Source of the DNA: Polaromonas sp. C04
Lineage (GTDB): Bacteria; Pseudomonadota; Gammaproteobacteria; Burkholderiales; Burkholderiaceae_C
Assembly (NCBI RefSeq): GCF_002002705.1
Contig: NZ_MUNS01000031.1
Coordinates: 1-64,000 of the forward strand
Direction: 5' to 3'
DNA: 64,000 bases
A model generated the notes under the pieces. That model was not told where the DNA came from. It saw nothing but the letters and a program-made list of their open reading frames with translations, and did no database searches. Made by a program: the position numbers and the translations under genes. Positions 42,089-51,253 of this stretch are shown here, in pieces (positions within the stretch are counted from its first letter, which is position 1; each line of letters begins with the position of its first letter).

Positions 42089-43752
42089 GACGCACGGGTG
42101 ATGCTGCTCAGGGTGGCGCGCGTGGTAATCACTTCCGGGTCCAGCATGACCTCGATCAGCGTGCCCTCCCGGCGCGCCAGCGCGGCCAGCAACTCGGCCT
42201 CGAACTGCGCCGTGCGCGTGATGCGCACACCAAAGTAGCCATAGGCCCGCGCCAGTGCGGCGAAGTCGGGATTGTGCAGCTGCGAGCCGCTCACGTGCCG
42301 CGGGTATTCTTTTTCCTGGTGCATGCGGATGGTGCCGTACATGCCGTTGTTGAGCAGCACGATGATGGTTTTGGCGCCGTGCTGCACGGCCGTGGCCAGC
42401 TCCTGGCCGTTCATCAGGAAGTCGCCGTCGCCGGCCATGGTGAGCACCACCCGCCCGGTGGTGATGGCCGCGGCAATGCCGGCCGGCACGCCGTAGCCCA
42501 TGGCGCCCAGCGTGGGCGCCAGCTGGGTCTTGAGGCCGCTGGCCAGCCCATAGTGCCTGAAGAAGCGGTGCACCCAGCTGGCAAAGTTACCGGCGCCGTT
42601 GGTCAGCACCGCGTCCGGCGGCAAGTGCTGCTGCAGCAGGCCGACGATGGCGGGCATGTCGATGTCGCCCGGCAGCGGCTGCGGTTCGAGGTTGGCCAGG
42701 TAATCGGCGTGGCAGGCCTGCGTCCAGGCTTGCCACGGCGTTGCGGCGGGCGCGGCCAGGCCGTCCAGGCTGAGTGCGGCCGCGTTCATGGTGGCGTTGA
42801 TGGCCAGGTCAGCCTGGTACACGCGGCCCAGCTCCTCGGCGCTGGCGTGGATGTGCACCAGCTTTTGCTTCGGCAGCGGTGCTTCGATCAGCGCGTAGCC
42901 GGCGGTGGTGGCCTCGCCCAATCGCGGCCCGATCGCGAGGATCAAGTCACTGCCCTTCACGCGCGCCGCGAGTTGCGGGTTGATGCCCAGGCCCACGTCG
43001 CCCGCGTAAAGCGCGTGGTGGTTGTCGAAGGTGTCCTGAAAGCGAAAAGCATTGGCCACCGGCAACTGCCAGCGCTCGGCAAAGCGCTGCAGCGCCTGCG
43101 CCGACGGCGGTGTCCAGCCGCTGCCGCCCGCAATGATCAGCGGCCGCTCTGCTTTCAATAGCAGCTCGCGCATTCGCTGCAAGGGCCCGGGGCCGACAAA
43201 GGTCTGAACCGGCTCGACGCGCGGGAGCGGCGCGGCGTCCACGGTCTGGGTCAGCATGTCTTCGGGCAGCACGAGCACCACGGGGCCCGGGCGGCCGTTC
43301 ATGGCGGTGGCAAAGGCGCGCGCCACGTATTCGGGAATGCGCCGCGCGTCGTCGATGCGCTCCACCCGTTTCGCCAGCGGGCCGAAGAAGCTGAAGTAGT
43401 TGACCTCCTGGAACGCCTCGCGGTCGCGCGCCCCGGCCGCCACATCGCCGACCAGCAGCACCATCGGCGTGGAGTCCTGGAACGCGGCGTGCACGCCGAT
43501 GGAGGCGTTGGTGGCCCCCGGTCCGCGCGTCACAAAACAAATGCCCGGGCGGCCGGTCAGCTTGCCTTGCGCTTCGGCCATGAAGGCGGCGCCGCCCTCC
43601 TGGCGGCAGATCACGAATTGGATGCGATCCTGCCTGGCATGAAATCCGTCGAGCACGGCGAGATAGCTCTCGCCCGGCACGCCAAAGGCGAATTCGGTGC
43701 CCTGCGCGATCAGGCACTCGACCAGCAGGTGTCCGGCCAGTTGTTGGGTCAT
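42076..43752 (-). CDS. Thiamine-diphosphate enzyme, acetolactate synthase-like
   Basis: 558 residues with three ThDP-enzyme domains. The catalytic Glu is in VICRQEGGAAFMAEA (about 50). The ThDP/Mg motif GDGDFLMNGQELATAVQHGAKTI...NNGMYG lies near 435-470 (GDG to NN). No regulatory subunit gene is adjacent, and the length is short of catabolic AlsS-like context clues, so the true reaction (acetolactate synthase, or decarboxylase/carboligase such as in glyoxylate or taurine routes) is open. It is divergent from the TetR gene. Confidence 0.85.
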   Translation of the reverse strand: MTQQLAGHLLVECLIAQGTEFAFGVPGESYLAVLDGFHARQDRIQFVICRQEGGAAFMAEAQGKLTGRPGICFVTRGPGATNASIGVHAAFQDSTPMVLLVGDVAAGARDREAFQEVNYFSFFGPLAKRVERIDDARRIPEYVARAFATAMNGRPGPVVLVLPEDMLTQTVDAAPLPRVEPVQTFVGPGPLQRMRELLLKAERPLIIAGGSGWTPPSAQALQRFAERWQLPVANAFRFQDTFDNHHALYAGDVGLGINPQLAARVKGSDLILAIGPRLGEATTAGYALIEAPLPKQKLVHIHASAEELGRVYQADLAINATMNAAALSLDGLAAPAATPWQAWTQACHADYLANLEPQPLPGDIDMPAIVGLLQQHLPPDAVLTNGAGNFASWVHRFFRHYGLASGLKTQLAPTLGAMGYGVPAGIAAAITTGRVVLTMAGDGDFLMNGQELATAVQHGAKTIIVLLNNGMYGTIRMHQEKEYPRHVSGSQLHNPDFAALARAYGYFGVRITRTAQFEAELLAALARREGTLIEVMLDPEVITTRATLSSITRASLQK

Positions 43753-43856
43753 GCTTAACTCGTGGAAATGGTTGGTGAAACGATGCTGTTTTGATTATCC
43801 CTGCTGGCCGTCACGGCACCAATGCCGGAAGTTCTGGAAACTTCGTATTGCCAATC

Positions 43857-43877
43857 TAATTCACCGTATGGTTAAAT
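43857..43877. promoter_or_regulatory. Operator 1, at the TetR gene start
   Basis: TAATTCACCG followed by GGTTAAAT (21 bp). It matches the 21-bp site at 44609-44629 in 17 positions. It covers the upstream ATG of the TetR gene, as expected for autorepression. Confidence 0.6.
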
Positions 43878-43885
43878 CTGGAGGC

Positions 43886-44536
43886 ATGACGCCCCCTAAA
43901 ACCCCCTCCCCCGTATTGCCGCGCTCGCGCGACGCCGACCGCTCGCAACTCGCCATTCTGGCCGCCGCGCGCGAGGAGTTTTCCGAGCACGGTTTCGCGG
44001 GCGGGCGGATCGACCGGATCGCCGAGCGGGCCGACATGAACAAGCGGCTGATCTACTACTATTTCGGCAACAAGGACGACCTGTTCCTGGCCGTGCTCGA
44101 AGGCACCTACGCCGACATCCGCGCGGCCGAACAGAAGCTGCACCTCACCGAAATCGATCCGGTGGAGGCGATCCGCCAGCTGGTCTCCTTTACCTGGCAC
44201 TACCACCTCGACCACCCCGAGTTCATCAGCCTGCTCAGCAGCGAAAACCTGCAGCGCGCGGAACACCTGAAACGCTCGTCGCGCATTCAGGAAATGAATT
44301 CCCCGCTGGTGCAGCTGCTCGACGCCGTGCTCGAGCGCGGACGCCGCGACGGCCTGTTCCGCGCCGGCATCGACCCGGTCCAGCTCTACATCTCGATCGC
44401 GTCGCTGTGCTACTTCTACCTGTCGAACAACCACACGCTGTCCGCCATCTTCGGGCGCGATCTGCGCGCGCCCAAGGCGCTCGCGCAGCGGCTCTCGCAC
44501 ATGACCGAGCTGGTGCTCGGCTACGCCCTGCGCTAG
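43886..44536 (+). CDS. TetR/AcrR family regulator
   Basis: 216 residues. N-terminal helix-turn-helix: ILAAAREEFSEHGFAGG, RIDRIAERADMNKRLIYYYFGNKDDLF (in parts). The ligand domain is of the type with a TetR_C family Leu-rich core. Start at ATG 43886 is uncertain because GGAGG is only one base away; ATG 43868 is the alternative but lies inside operator 1. It precedes the ABC operon by 130 bp on the same strand and probably represses itself and that operon through the shared sites. Confidence 0.85.
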   Translation: MTPPKTPSPVLPRSRDADRSQLAILAAAREEFSEHGFAGGRIDRIAERADMNKRLIYYYFGNKDDLFLAVLEGTYADIRAAEQKLHLTEIDPVEAIRQLVSFTWHYHLDHPEFISLLSSENLQRAEHLKRSSRIQEMNSPLVQLLDAVLERGRRDGLFRAGIDPVQLYISIASLCYFYLSNNHTLSAIFGRDLRAPKALAQRLSHMTELVLGYALR

Positions 44537-44582
44537 TCGCGTACCGGGCCTGGCGGAAGCCCCGTATTTACCCTAGGCCCTG

Positions 44583-44629
44583 TTGACATCCGATTTGTTC
44601 GAACCAAATAATTCACCGATTAGTTACAT
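44583..44629 (+). promoter_or_regulatory. Promoter and operator 2 of the ABC-catabolic operon
   Basis: TTGACA (44583-44588), 17-nt spacer and AAATAA (44606-44611). The operator copy TAATTCACCGATTAGTTACAT-type site (44609-44629) overlaps the -10 and start region, the classic position for a repressor. Confidence 0.6.
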
Positions 44630-44667
44630 ACGATGGTCAATCACATGAACCGTTTGGAGACCCATTG

Positions 44668-45441
44668 ATGCTGCGCAGACTCCTGCTGTCACCGGCCCTG
44701 AGGCCCTTTGCCCTGATCCTCATCCTGCTGGTGTTGTGGGACCTGGCGATCCGCCTGTTCAAGATCCCGGCCTACCTGATCCCGCAGCCCGAGCAGGTGG
44801 TGCAGCAACTCATCGCCCAGTGGAGCTACCTGCTCCAGGAAAGCTACAAGACCACGCTGGCCACGGTGGGCGGCTTCGGCCTGTCCATCCTGATCGGGAT
44901 CCCGCTCGCGATGGTGATCGCCTACTCGCGTGTGGTGGAGTCGTTCGTCTATCCGCTGCTGGTGTTCTCGCAAAGCATCCCGAAGGTTGCGATCGCGCCG
45001 CTGTTCGTCGTGTGGTTCGGTTTCGGCATCTTCCCCAAGGTGATCTGTGCTTTCCTTCTGGGCTTCTTTCCGATCGTGGTGTCGACCGTCATGGGCTTCA
45101 AGTCGGTCGAGCCCGACATGCTCGACCTGGCGCGCTCCATGGGCGCCAGCCGCCTGCAGACCTTCTTCAAGATCAGCCTGCCGCAGGCGATGCCGGCGAT
45201 CTTCAGCGGCCTGAAGGTGTCGGTCACGCTGGCCGTGGTCGGCGCGGTGGTCGGCGAATTCGTTGGCTCCAACTCCGGCATCGGCTACGTGCTGCAGGTG
45301 GCCAACGGCAACTTTGACCTGCCGCTGATGTTCGCCGGACTTCTGGTGCTCTCGACCATCGGCGTGCTGCTGTTCCTGGTGGTCGACGTGGCCGAGCGCC
45401 TGATGATCCCGTGGCACGCCTCGCAGCGCCAGGTGTTCTGA
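44668..45441 (+). CDS. ABC transporter permease (SsuC/TauC-like)
   Basis: 257 residues with six helices and the BPD permease loop EAA-like segment (DLARSMGASRLQTFFKISLPQAMPAIFSGLK, read as MGASRLQTFFKISLPQAMPA). Belongs to the nitrate/taurine/sulfonate/pyrimidine-precursor importer group. ATG 44668 follows TGGAGA. First gene of a unit with the receptor and ATPase. Confidence 0.92.
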   Translation: MLRRLLLSPALRPFALILILLVLWDLAIRLFKIPAYLIPQPEQVVQQLIAQWSYLLQESYKTTLATVGGFGLSILIGIPLAMVIAYSRVVESFVYPLLVFSQSIPKVAIAPLFVVWFGFGIFPKVICAFLLGFFPIVVSTVMGFKSVEPDMLDLARSMGASRLQTFFKISLPQAMPAIFSGLKVSVTLAVVGAVVGEFVGSNSGIGYVLQVANGNFDLPLMFAGLLVLSTIGVLLFLVVDVAERLMIPWHASQRQVF

Positions 45442-45487
45442 GATTTCTCTTTCCGTCAACCCGTATTTCAATCCAAGGAGACAAACC

Positions 45488-46507
45488 GTGAAAAAACTCA
45501 TCCCCAGCCTGCTCGCAGGCGCCGCCGCCCTGGCGTTCGCCGTGGCTCCGGTCCAGGCGCAGGCCCAGAACAAGCCCCGGGACAAGGTCACGCTGATGCT
45601 GAACTGGTACCTGTACAGCGAGCATGCGCCCTTCTTCCTGGGCAAGGAACGCGGCTTCTACGCCGACGAAGGCATCGACCTCGACATCCAGGAAGGCCGC
45701 GGCTCGGCCGTGACCGCGCAGGCCGTGGCGGCCAAGTCGGCCACCTTCGGCTACATCGACGTCACCACCATGATCAAGGCCGCCGCCAAGGGCGCGCCGC
45801 TCAAGTGCGTCGGCGTGCTGTTCCAGGTCAGCCCGATGTCGGTCATGGCCTTTACCGAGAAGAACATCAGGACACCCAAGGACATCATCGGCAAGACGAT
45901 CGCCGTCACGCCCGGTGACTCGATGTCGCAAATGTGGCCGCTGTTCCTCAAGGTCAACCACATCCAGCCCGATCAGGTGAAGATCGTCTCGGGCGACGCC
46001 CAGACCAAGCTCAACGCCGTGATCAACAACCAGGCCGACATGCTGCTGGGCTACGTGATGGACCAGGCCATCAAGCTGCAGGACGCCACGGGCAAACCCG
46101 TCACACCCATCCGCTTCGCCGATTCCGGCGTGAACCAGATCAGCTCGGGCATCATCGTCAACAAGGACTTGCTGACCGAGAACCCTGACCTGGTCAAACG
46201 CTTCATGCTGGCCTCCACCAGGGCCGCGGAGGCCGCCGAGAAGAACCCCGAGGCCGCCGTGGATGCCATGCTCAAGGCCAAGCCCAAGGCTGGCGTGCGC
46301 GACACGCTGCTCGTGGGCCTGAAGCAGAGCATCGCGCTCTACCACACCAAGGACACCGCGCAGCAGCGTCCGTTCCGCGTGGCCATGAAAAACGTCAACG
46401 ACTCGCTCGACCTGCTGGTGCAGTACGGTGGCATGGACCCCGCCACGCGCGGCAAGCCGGAAGACTACGTGACGCTCGACTTCCTGCCTCCCGCCAACGG
46501 ACATTGA
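45488..46507 (+). CDS. ABC transporter substrate-binding protein (NMT1/THI5-like)
   Basis: 339 residues. A signal peptide (MKKLIPSLLAGAAALAFAVA, cut after AQA) precedes a type II periplasmic binding fold of the NMT1 family: KVTLMLNWYLYSEHAPFFLGKERGFYADEGID (in parts LNWYLYSEHAPFFLGKERGF). AAGGAGACA precedes the start. Relatives bind thiamine precursors, riboflavin or aromatic/heterocyclic acids; the ligand here is unknown. Confidence 0.92.
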   Translation: MKKLIPSLLAGAAALAFAVAPVQAQAQNKPRDKVTLMLNWYLYSEHAPFFLGKERGFYADEGIDLDIQEGRGSAVTAQAVAAKSATFGYIDVTTMIKAAAKGAPLKCVGVLFQVSPMSVMAFTEKNIRTPKDIIGKTIAVTPGDSMSQMWPLFLKVNHIQPDQVKIVSGDAQTKLNAVINNQADMLLGYVMDQAIKLQDATGKPVTPIRFADSGVNQISSGIIVNKDLLTENPDLVKRFMLASTRAAEAAEKNPEAAVDAMLKAKPKAGVRDTLLVGLKQSIALYHTKDTAQQRPFRVAMKNVNDSLDLLVQYGGMDPATRGKPEDYVTLDFLPPANGH

Positions 46508-47322
46508 ATCATCCGCAGCCAGCCTTCGTTCGCCCTCCCATCATGCCCAACGACACACTGATAGCAGCCCGCGGCGTCACCAAGGTCTACCAGACCAAGG
46601 ACGGCCCGGTCGAATCCCTCAAGCCTCTGGATTTCTCCATCCGCGAAGGCGAATTCATCTCGGTCGTGGGTCCCTCGGGTTGCGGCAAGAGCACCCTGCT
46701 GAAAATGGTGGCGGGCCTGCTGCCGACGTCGGGCGGCATGCTGACCCTCGCCGGCAAGCCCATCAACGGGCCGCAGCGCGATGTGGGCATCGTGTTCCAG
46801 AGTGCGGTGCTGCTGGCCTGGCGCAGCGTGCTCGACAACATCCTGCTGCAGGCGGAAATGCGCCGCATGCCCATGCAGCAGGCGCGCGAAAAAGCCAGGC
46901 AACTCATGGCCATGACCGGCCTCGCAGGTTTCGAAGGCAAGTACCCGTGGCAGCTGTCGGGCGGCATGCAGCAGCGCGCCTCGATCTGCCGCGCGCTGCT
47001 GCACGACCCGGCCGTGTTGCTGATGGACGAGCCGTTCGGCGCACTCGACGCGATGACGCGCGAGAAGATGAACCTGGAGCTGCAGCGCATCTGGTCCCAG
47101 TCGAAGAAGACCGTGCTGCTGATCACGCACAGCATCCCCGAGGCGATCTTCCTGTCGGACCGCGTGATCGTGATGAGCGAGCGCCCGGGCTCGATTGCCG
47201 CCGTCTACGACATCGACCTGCCGCGCCAGCGCACGCTGGACATGATGGGCTCACCCGAGTTTTCCGAGTACGCGAAAAAGGTGCGCGCGCACTTTTATTC
47301 GCAAGGCATTCTCGACCACTAG
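46504..47322 (+). CDS. ABC transporter ATP-binding protein
   Basis: 272 residues. Walker A GPSGCGKSTLLK, signature LSGGMQQRASICRAL, Walker B VLLMDEPFGALD and H-loop ITHSIPEA are all present. TTG at 46504 overlaps the receptor stop (TTGA); ATG at 46543 is the alternative start. It energises the importer of the two preceding genes. Confidence 0.93.
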   Translation: MNHPQPAFVRPPIMPNDTLIAARGVTKVYQTKDGPVESLKPLDFSIREGEFISVVGPSGCGKSTLLKMVAGLLPTSGGMLTLAGKPINGPQRDVGIVFQSAVLLAWRSVLDNILLQAEMRRMPMQQAREKARQLMAMTGLAGFEGKYPWQLSGGMQQRASICRALLHDPAVLLMDEPFGALDAMTREKMNLELQRIWSQSKKTVLLITHSIPEAIFLSDRVIVMSERPGSIAAVYDIDLPRQRTLDMMGSPEFSEYAKKVRAHFYSQGILDH

Positions 47323-47353
47323 ACCACGACCAGATTTTTCAACCCGGACGCAG

Positions 47354-48787
47354 ATGACGGCCATGGCAGCGCTTCGCTTTTTTATCGACGAGATCCGCTT
47401 TTTTGAACGCGACGTGGCGCTGCGCCTGCCGTTCCGCTTCGGGGTGGCCACGCTCACGTCATGCCCGCAGGTCCACGTGCAGGCGCGCATCCGGTTTGCC
47501 GACGGCAGCACCATGCCGGGCTGCGCCGCCGAGATGCTGGTGCCCAAGTGGTTCGACAAGAACCTGGCGCTGTCCAACGAAGACAACTTTGAGCAGCTAC
47601 GCACGGCGCTCAAGCTCGCGCGCAGCGCCTACACCGCCGAGCCCGTCGCGCACACGGCGTGGGGCCACTTTGCCGCGCACTATGACGCGGTGCTTGCGGC
47701 CGGCGCACAGGCCGGCCTGAATCCGCTGGTGGCCAGCTACGGCCCGGCCCTGATCGACCGCGCCGTGCTCGACGCGCTGTGCCTGCACCTGCAATGCAGC
47801 TTCGCGCAGGCCATGGCAACCAATGCCGCGGGCATGGCGCCGCGCGACCTGGACGCCACGCGCGACCTCGCAAGCCTCGACATCGACGCCTTCCTGGCGC
47901 GCCGCTCGCCCGTGACGCAGATCGCCGCGCGCCACACCGTGGGCCTGCTCGACGCCATTGGTCAGGCCGACCGGCCCCTTGATGCGCCCGATGACGGCCT
48001 GCCCTGCACCTTGGCAGAAGTGGTGGCGCGCTACGGCCACCGCCACTTCAAGCTCAAGCTCGGCGGCAACGCCGCGGTCGACCTGGCGCGGCTGCGTGAA
48101 ATTTCGAATCTCATCGGCGCGCGCGCGCAAGTCGTCACGCTCGACGGCAACGAACAGTACGCTGACGCGGCGGCCTTCGCCGACTTCCTGGACCGGTTCG
48201 AAGCCGCACCGGCGCTGGCGCCGCTGCGCGCCAGGGTGGTGTTCGTGGAGCAGCCGATCCGGCGCGAGCAGACGCTGCAATGCGATGTGTCGGCTCTGGC
48301 CCGGCGTATTCCACTGCTCGTGGACGAGTCCGACAGCACCCTGCGCTCCTTCGTGCAGGCGCGCGCCGCAGGCTACACCGGCATCTCCAGCAAGAGCTGC
48401 AAGGGCGTCTACAAGTCCATCCTCAACGCGGCCCGCTGCGCGCTCTGGAGCGCCGCCGAAGGCAAAACCTACTTCCAGTCGGGCGAGGACCTCACGATGC
48501 AGGCAGGCGTCGGCGTGCAGCAGGACCTCGCGCTGGTCGGCTGGCTCGGCCTGGCGCATGTGGAGCGCAACGGCCACCACTATGTCAACGGCATGGCAGC
48601 GCTGCCGGCGCAAGAGCAGCTCGCGTTCCAGACCGCGCACCCCGCGCTTTACGAAACCTCGGCCGGCGCGGTGCGTCTGCACATTCGCGACGGCCTGATC
48701 GACCTCCACTCACTCGCCTGCCCCGGCTTCGCCACTGCGAAACCCGGAGCCGGCATTTCCTGGGACGCCATGCGTTCCGCGTATTGA
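47354..48787 (+). CDS. Enolase-superfamily (mandelate racemase-like) protein
   Basis: 477 residues. The barrel shows the superfamily pattern: Lys in FKLKLGG (about 233-239), Asp/Glu ligands in VTLDGNEQ, VVFVEQPI and LLVDESDST, and Lys in SSKSCKG. Thus acid-sugar dehydratase or racemase chemistry through an enolate is likely. It is longer than usual (about 370-400), with an extended N-terminal cap and a C-terminal tail. It follows the importer and precedes an oxidoreductase, so it should act in the same pathway. Substrate unknown. Confidence 0.82.
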   Translation: MTAMAALRFFIDEIRFFERDVALRLPFRFGVATLTSCPQVHVQARIRFADGSTMPGCAAEMLVPKWFDKNLALSNEDNFEQLRTALKLARSAYTAEPVAHTAWGHFAAHYDAVLAAGAQAGLNPLVASYGPALIDRAVLDALCLHLQCSFAQAMATNAAGMAPRDLDATRDLASLDIDAFLARRSPVTQIAARHTVGLLDAIGQADRPLDAPDDGLPCTLAEVVARYGHRHFKLKLGGNAAVDLARLREISNLIGARAQVVTLDGNEQYADAAAFADFLDRFEAAPALAPLRARVVFVEQPIRREQTLQCDVSALARRIPLLVDESDSTLRSFVQARAAGYTGISSKSCKGVYKSILNAARCALWSAAEGKTYFQSGEDLTMQAGVGVQQDLALVGWLGLAHVERNGHHYVNGMAALPAQEQLAFQTAHPALYETSAGAVRLHIRDGLIDLHSLACPGFATAKPGAGISWDAMRSAY

Positions 48788-48806
48788 TTCAAGAAAGGAC
48801 TCCACC

Positions 48807-49970
48807 ATGGCTACTCAACGACTCGGCCTCATCATGCACGGCGTCACCGGCCGCATGGGCATGAACCAGCACCTGATCCGCTCGATCTGCGCGATTCGCG
48901 CGCAGGGCGGCGTGACGCTGTCCAGCGGCGACAAGGTGATGCCCGACCCGATCCTGATCGGCCGCAACGCCGAGAAGATCGAGGCGCTGGCCAGGGCGCA
49001 CGGCATCGCGCGCTGGGGCACCGACCTCGACAAGGCGCTCGCCAACCCCGACGACACGGTGTTCTTCGACGCCGGCACCACGCAGATGCGCCCCACCCTG
49101 CTCGCCAAAGCCATTCGTGCCGGCAAGCACGTGTACTGCGAAAAGCCGATCGCCACCAACCTCAACGAGGCGGTGGAGATCGCGCGTCTGGCGCAGAACT
49201 CGGGCCTCAAGCACGGCGCAGTGCAGGACAAGCTGTTCCTGCCCGGCCTGCGCAAGCTCGACATGCTGCGCCGCGCCGGCTTCTTCGGCAGGATGCTCTC
49301 GGTGCGGCTGGAGTTCGGCTACTGGGTGTTCGAGGGCGACCTGCAGCCCATCCAGCGCCCGAGCTGGAACTACCGCAGGGAGGATGGCGGCGGCATGATC
49401 CTGGACATGATGTGCCACTGGCGCTACGTGCTCGACAACCTGTTCGGCGAGGTGAAATCCGTCTCCTGCATCGGCGCCACGCATATTCCGCAGCGCTGGG
49501 ACGAAGCCGGCAAGCCCTACTCCGCCACCGCCGACGACGCAGCCTATGCCACAGCGGAGTTGACCGGCCACAACGGCGAGCCGGTGATCGCGCAGCTCAA
49601 CATGTCGTGGGCCACGCGCGTGCGCCGCGACGACCTCGTGACCTTCCATGTGGACGGCACGCACGGCTCGGCGGTGGCCGGCCTGTCCAGTTGCCGCGCC
49701 CAGTCGCGTGTGACCACGCCGCGCCCCGTGTGGAACCCCGACGAGAAGCAGTCCATGAACTTTTTTGAGCAGTGGCAGGAAGTTCCCGACTCACAGGTCT
49801 ACGACAACGGCTTCAAGATCCAGTGGGAACACTTCATCCGCCACGTGGTGGAGAACGCCCCTTACAAATGGACCCTGCCCGAAGGCGCCAAGGGTGTGCA
49901 GCTGGTCGAGGTGGCGCTGGAGTCGTGGCGCGACCGTCGCTGGGTCGACGTACCTACACTACAAATTTGA
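48807..49970 (+). CDS. Gfo/Idh/MocA family oxidoreductase
   Basis: 387 residues. The Rossmann N-terminus (LGLIMHGVTGRMGMNQHL) and the EKP motif (HVYCEKPIATN, about residue 113) are clear; substrate residues follow in DMMCHWRYVLDN. The family oxidises or reduces sugars and inositols with NAD(P). AGAAAGGAC precedes ATG 48807. The last four residues (TLQI) and stop are encoded by the dispersed repeat at 49958. Part of the catabolic cluster. Confidence 0.92.
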   Translation: MATQRLGLIMHGVTGRMGMNQHLIRSICAIRAQGGVTLSSGDKVMPDPILIGRNAEKIEALARAHGIARWGTDLDKALANPDDTVFFDAGTTQMRPTLLAKAIRAGKHVYCEKPIATNLNEAVEIARLAQNSGLKHGAVQDKLFLPGLRKLDMLRRAGFFGRMLSVRLEFGYWVFEGDLQPIQRPSWNYRREDGGGMILDMMCHWRYVLDNLFGEVKSVSCIGATHIPQRWDEAGKPYSATADDAAYATAELTGHNGEPVIAQLNMSWATRVRRDDLVTFHVDGTHGSAVAGLSSCRAQSRVTTPRPVWNPDEKQSMNFFEQWQEVPDSQVYDNGFKIQWEHFIRHVVENAPYKWTLPEGAKGVQLVEVALESWRDRRWVDVPTLQI

Positions 49971-50000
49971 TAGCTGCTGGCGCCCGTCATACGGGCGCTG
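49958..50000 (+). repeat. Dispersed repeat family 1 after the Gfo/Idh/MocA gene
   Basis: ACTAC, 9 nt, AGCT, 17 nt, GGGCGCTG. The second half makes a hairpin GCGCCCG/CGGGCGC. It supplies the TGA stop of the upstream gene. Confidence 0.75.
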
Positions 50001-50037
50001 CGGGCCGATTTCACTTGAAACTTCTGCGGATCCTCCG

Positions 50038-51246
50038 ATGGCACTGACCTTTTCCCTCCCCACCGCGAACGGCACGCTCGCGCCCTACACCCTGCGCGGC
50101 AGCGTGCCCGTCAAGCCGGCGCCCGGCGCAGTCTTCAACCGCATCGCCTACTCCGCCGCGCACGTCGTGGCCGACCCGCTCGCAGCCGTGGACCCCTGGC
50201 TGCAGGCCGCCGTCGACTGGGACGCGACCATTGCCTACCGGCGCCACCTCTGGTCGCTCGGCCTGGGCGTGGCCGAAGCCATGGACACGGCCCAGCGCGG
50301 CATGGGCCTGGACTGGGCCACCTCGCTGGAGCTGATCCGCCGCTCGCTCGATGCGGCGCAAGACGTGCCCGGCGCGCTGGTCGCTTCGGGCTGTGGCACC
50401 GACCACCTGAGCCTCGACGATGTCAAGAGCGTCGATGACGTGATCCGTGGCTACGAGGAGCAGATGGCGGCCATTGAAGCGCTCGGCGGCAAGCTGATCG
50501 TCATGGCCAGCCGCGCGCTCGCGCGCGTCGCGAAGAGCCCGGCCGACTACGAGCGCGTGTACGACCGCATCTTGCGCCAGACGAAGCAGCCCGTGGTGCT
50601 GCACTGGCTCGGCGACATGTTCGACCCCGCGCTCTCGGGCTACTGGGGAACGAAGGACGTAGACGCCGCGATGGACACGGCGCTGGGCATCATCGCGGCG
50701 AACGCGGGCAAGGTCGATGGCATCAAGATCTCGCTGCTCGACAAGGACAAGGAAATCGCCATGCGCCGGCGCCTGCCCGCTACCGGAGGGGCTGACGGGA
50801 GGGGCGTTCGCATGTACACGGGCGACGACTTCAACTACGCCGAACTGATCGCCGGCGACGGCTTCGGCAGCGCACCAACGCAGGGGAAAAGCGACGCGCT
50901 GCTCGGCATCTTCGACGCCATCGCGCCGGCCGCGAGTGCCGCACTCGGCGAACTCGCGCAAGGCCATGTCGAGAAGTTTCACGCCATTCTCGGCCCCACG
51001 GTGGCGTTGTCGCGCCACATCTTTGCCGCGCCCACGCGCTTTTACAAGACCGGCGTCGTGTTCATGGCCTGGCTCAACGGCCACCAGAGCCACTTCAGCA
51101 TGGTCGGCGGCCAGCAGAGCACGCGCTCGCTCGTGCATTTTGCCGAACTGCTGCGCCTGGCCGACGCGGCGAATCTGCTGGAGCAGCCCGAACTCGCGGT
51201 GCAACGCATGAAGACGCTGCTTGCGCTGCACGGCGTGGAGGGCTAG
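50038..51246 (+). CDS. DUF993 protein (dihydrodipicolinate synthase-like barrel)
   Basis: 402 residues. DUF993 proteins are TIM-barrel relatives of DapA aldolases. Landmarks: ALVASGCGTDHLSLDD, KLIVMASRALAR and QPVVLHWLGDMFDPALSGYWG (in parts HWLGDMFDPALSGYWG). ATG 50038 is preferred because homology starts at MALTFSLPT; longer extensions run over the repeat. An aldolase or hydro-lyase step in the neighbouring sugar or acid-sugar pathway is inferred. The family has no settled function. Confidence 0.85.
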   Translation: MALTFSLPTANGTLAPYTLRGSVPVKPAPGAVFNRIAYSAAHVVADPLAAVDPWLQAAVDWDATIAYRRHLWSLGLGVAEAMDTAQRGMGLDWATSLELIRRSLDAAQDVPGALVASGCGTDHLSLDDVKSVDDVIRGYEEQMAAIEALGGKLIVMASRALARVAKSPADYERVYDRILRQTKQPVVLHWLGDMFDPALSGYWGTKDVDAAMDTALGIIAANAGKVDGIKISLLDKDKEIAMRRRLPATGGADGRGVRMYTGDDFNYAELIAGDGFGSAPTQGKSDALLGIFDAIAPAASAALGELAQGHVEKFHAILGPTVALSRHIFAAPTRFYKTGVVFMAWLNGHQSHFSMVGGQQSTRSLVHFAELLRLADAANLLEQPELAVQRMKTLLALHGVEG

Positions 51247-51253
51247 TCATGAA

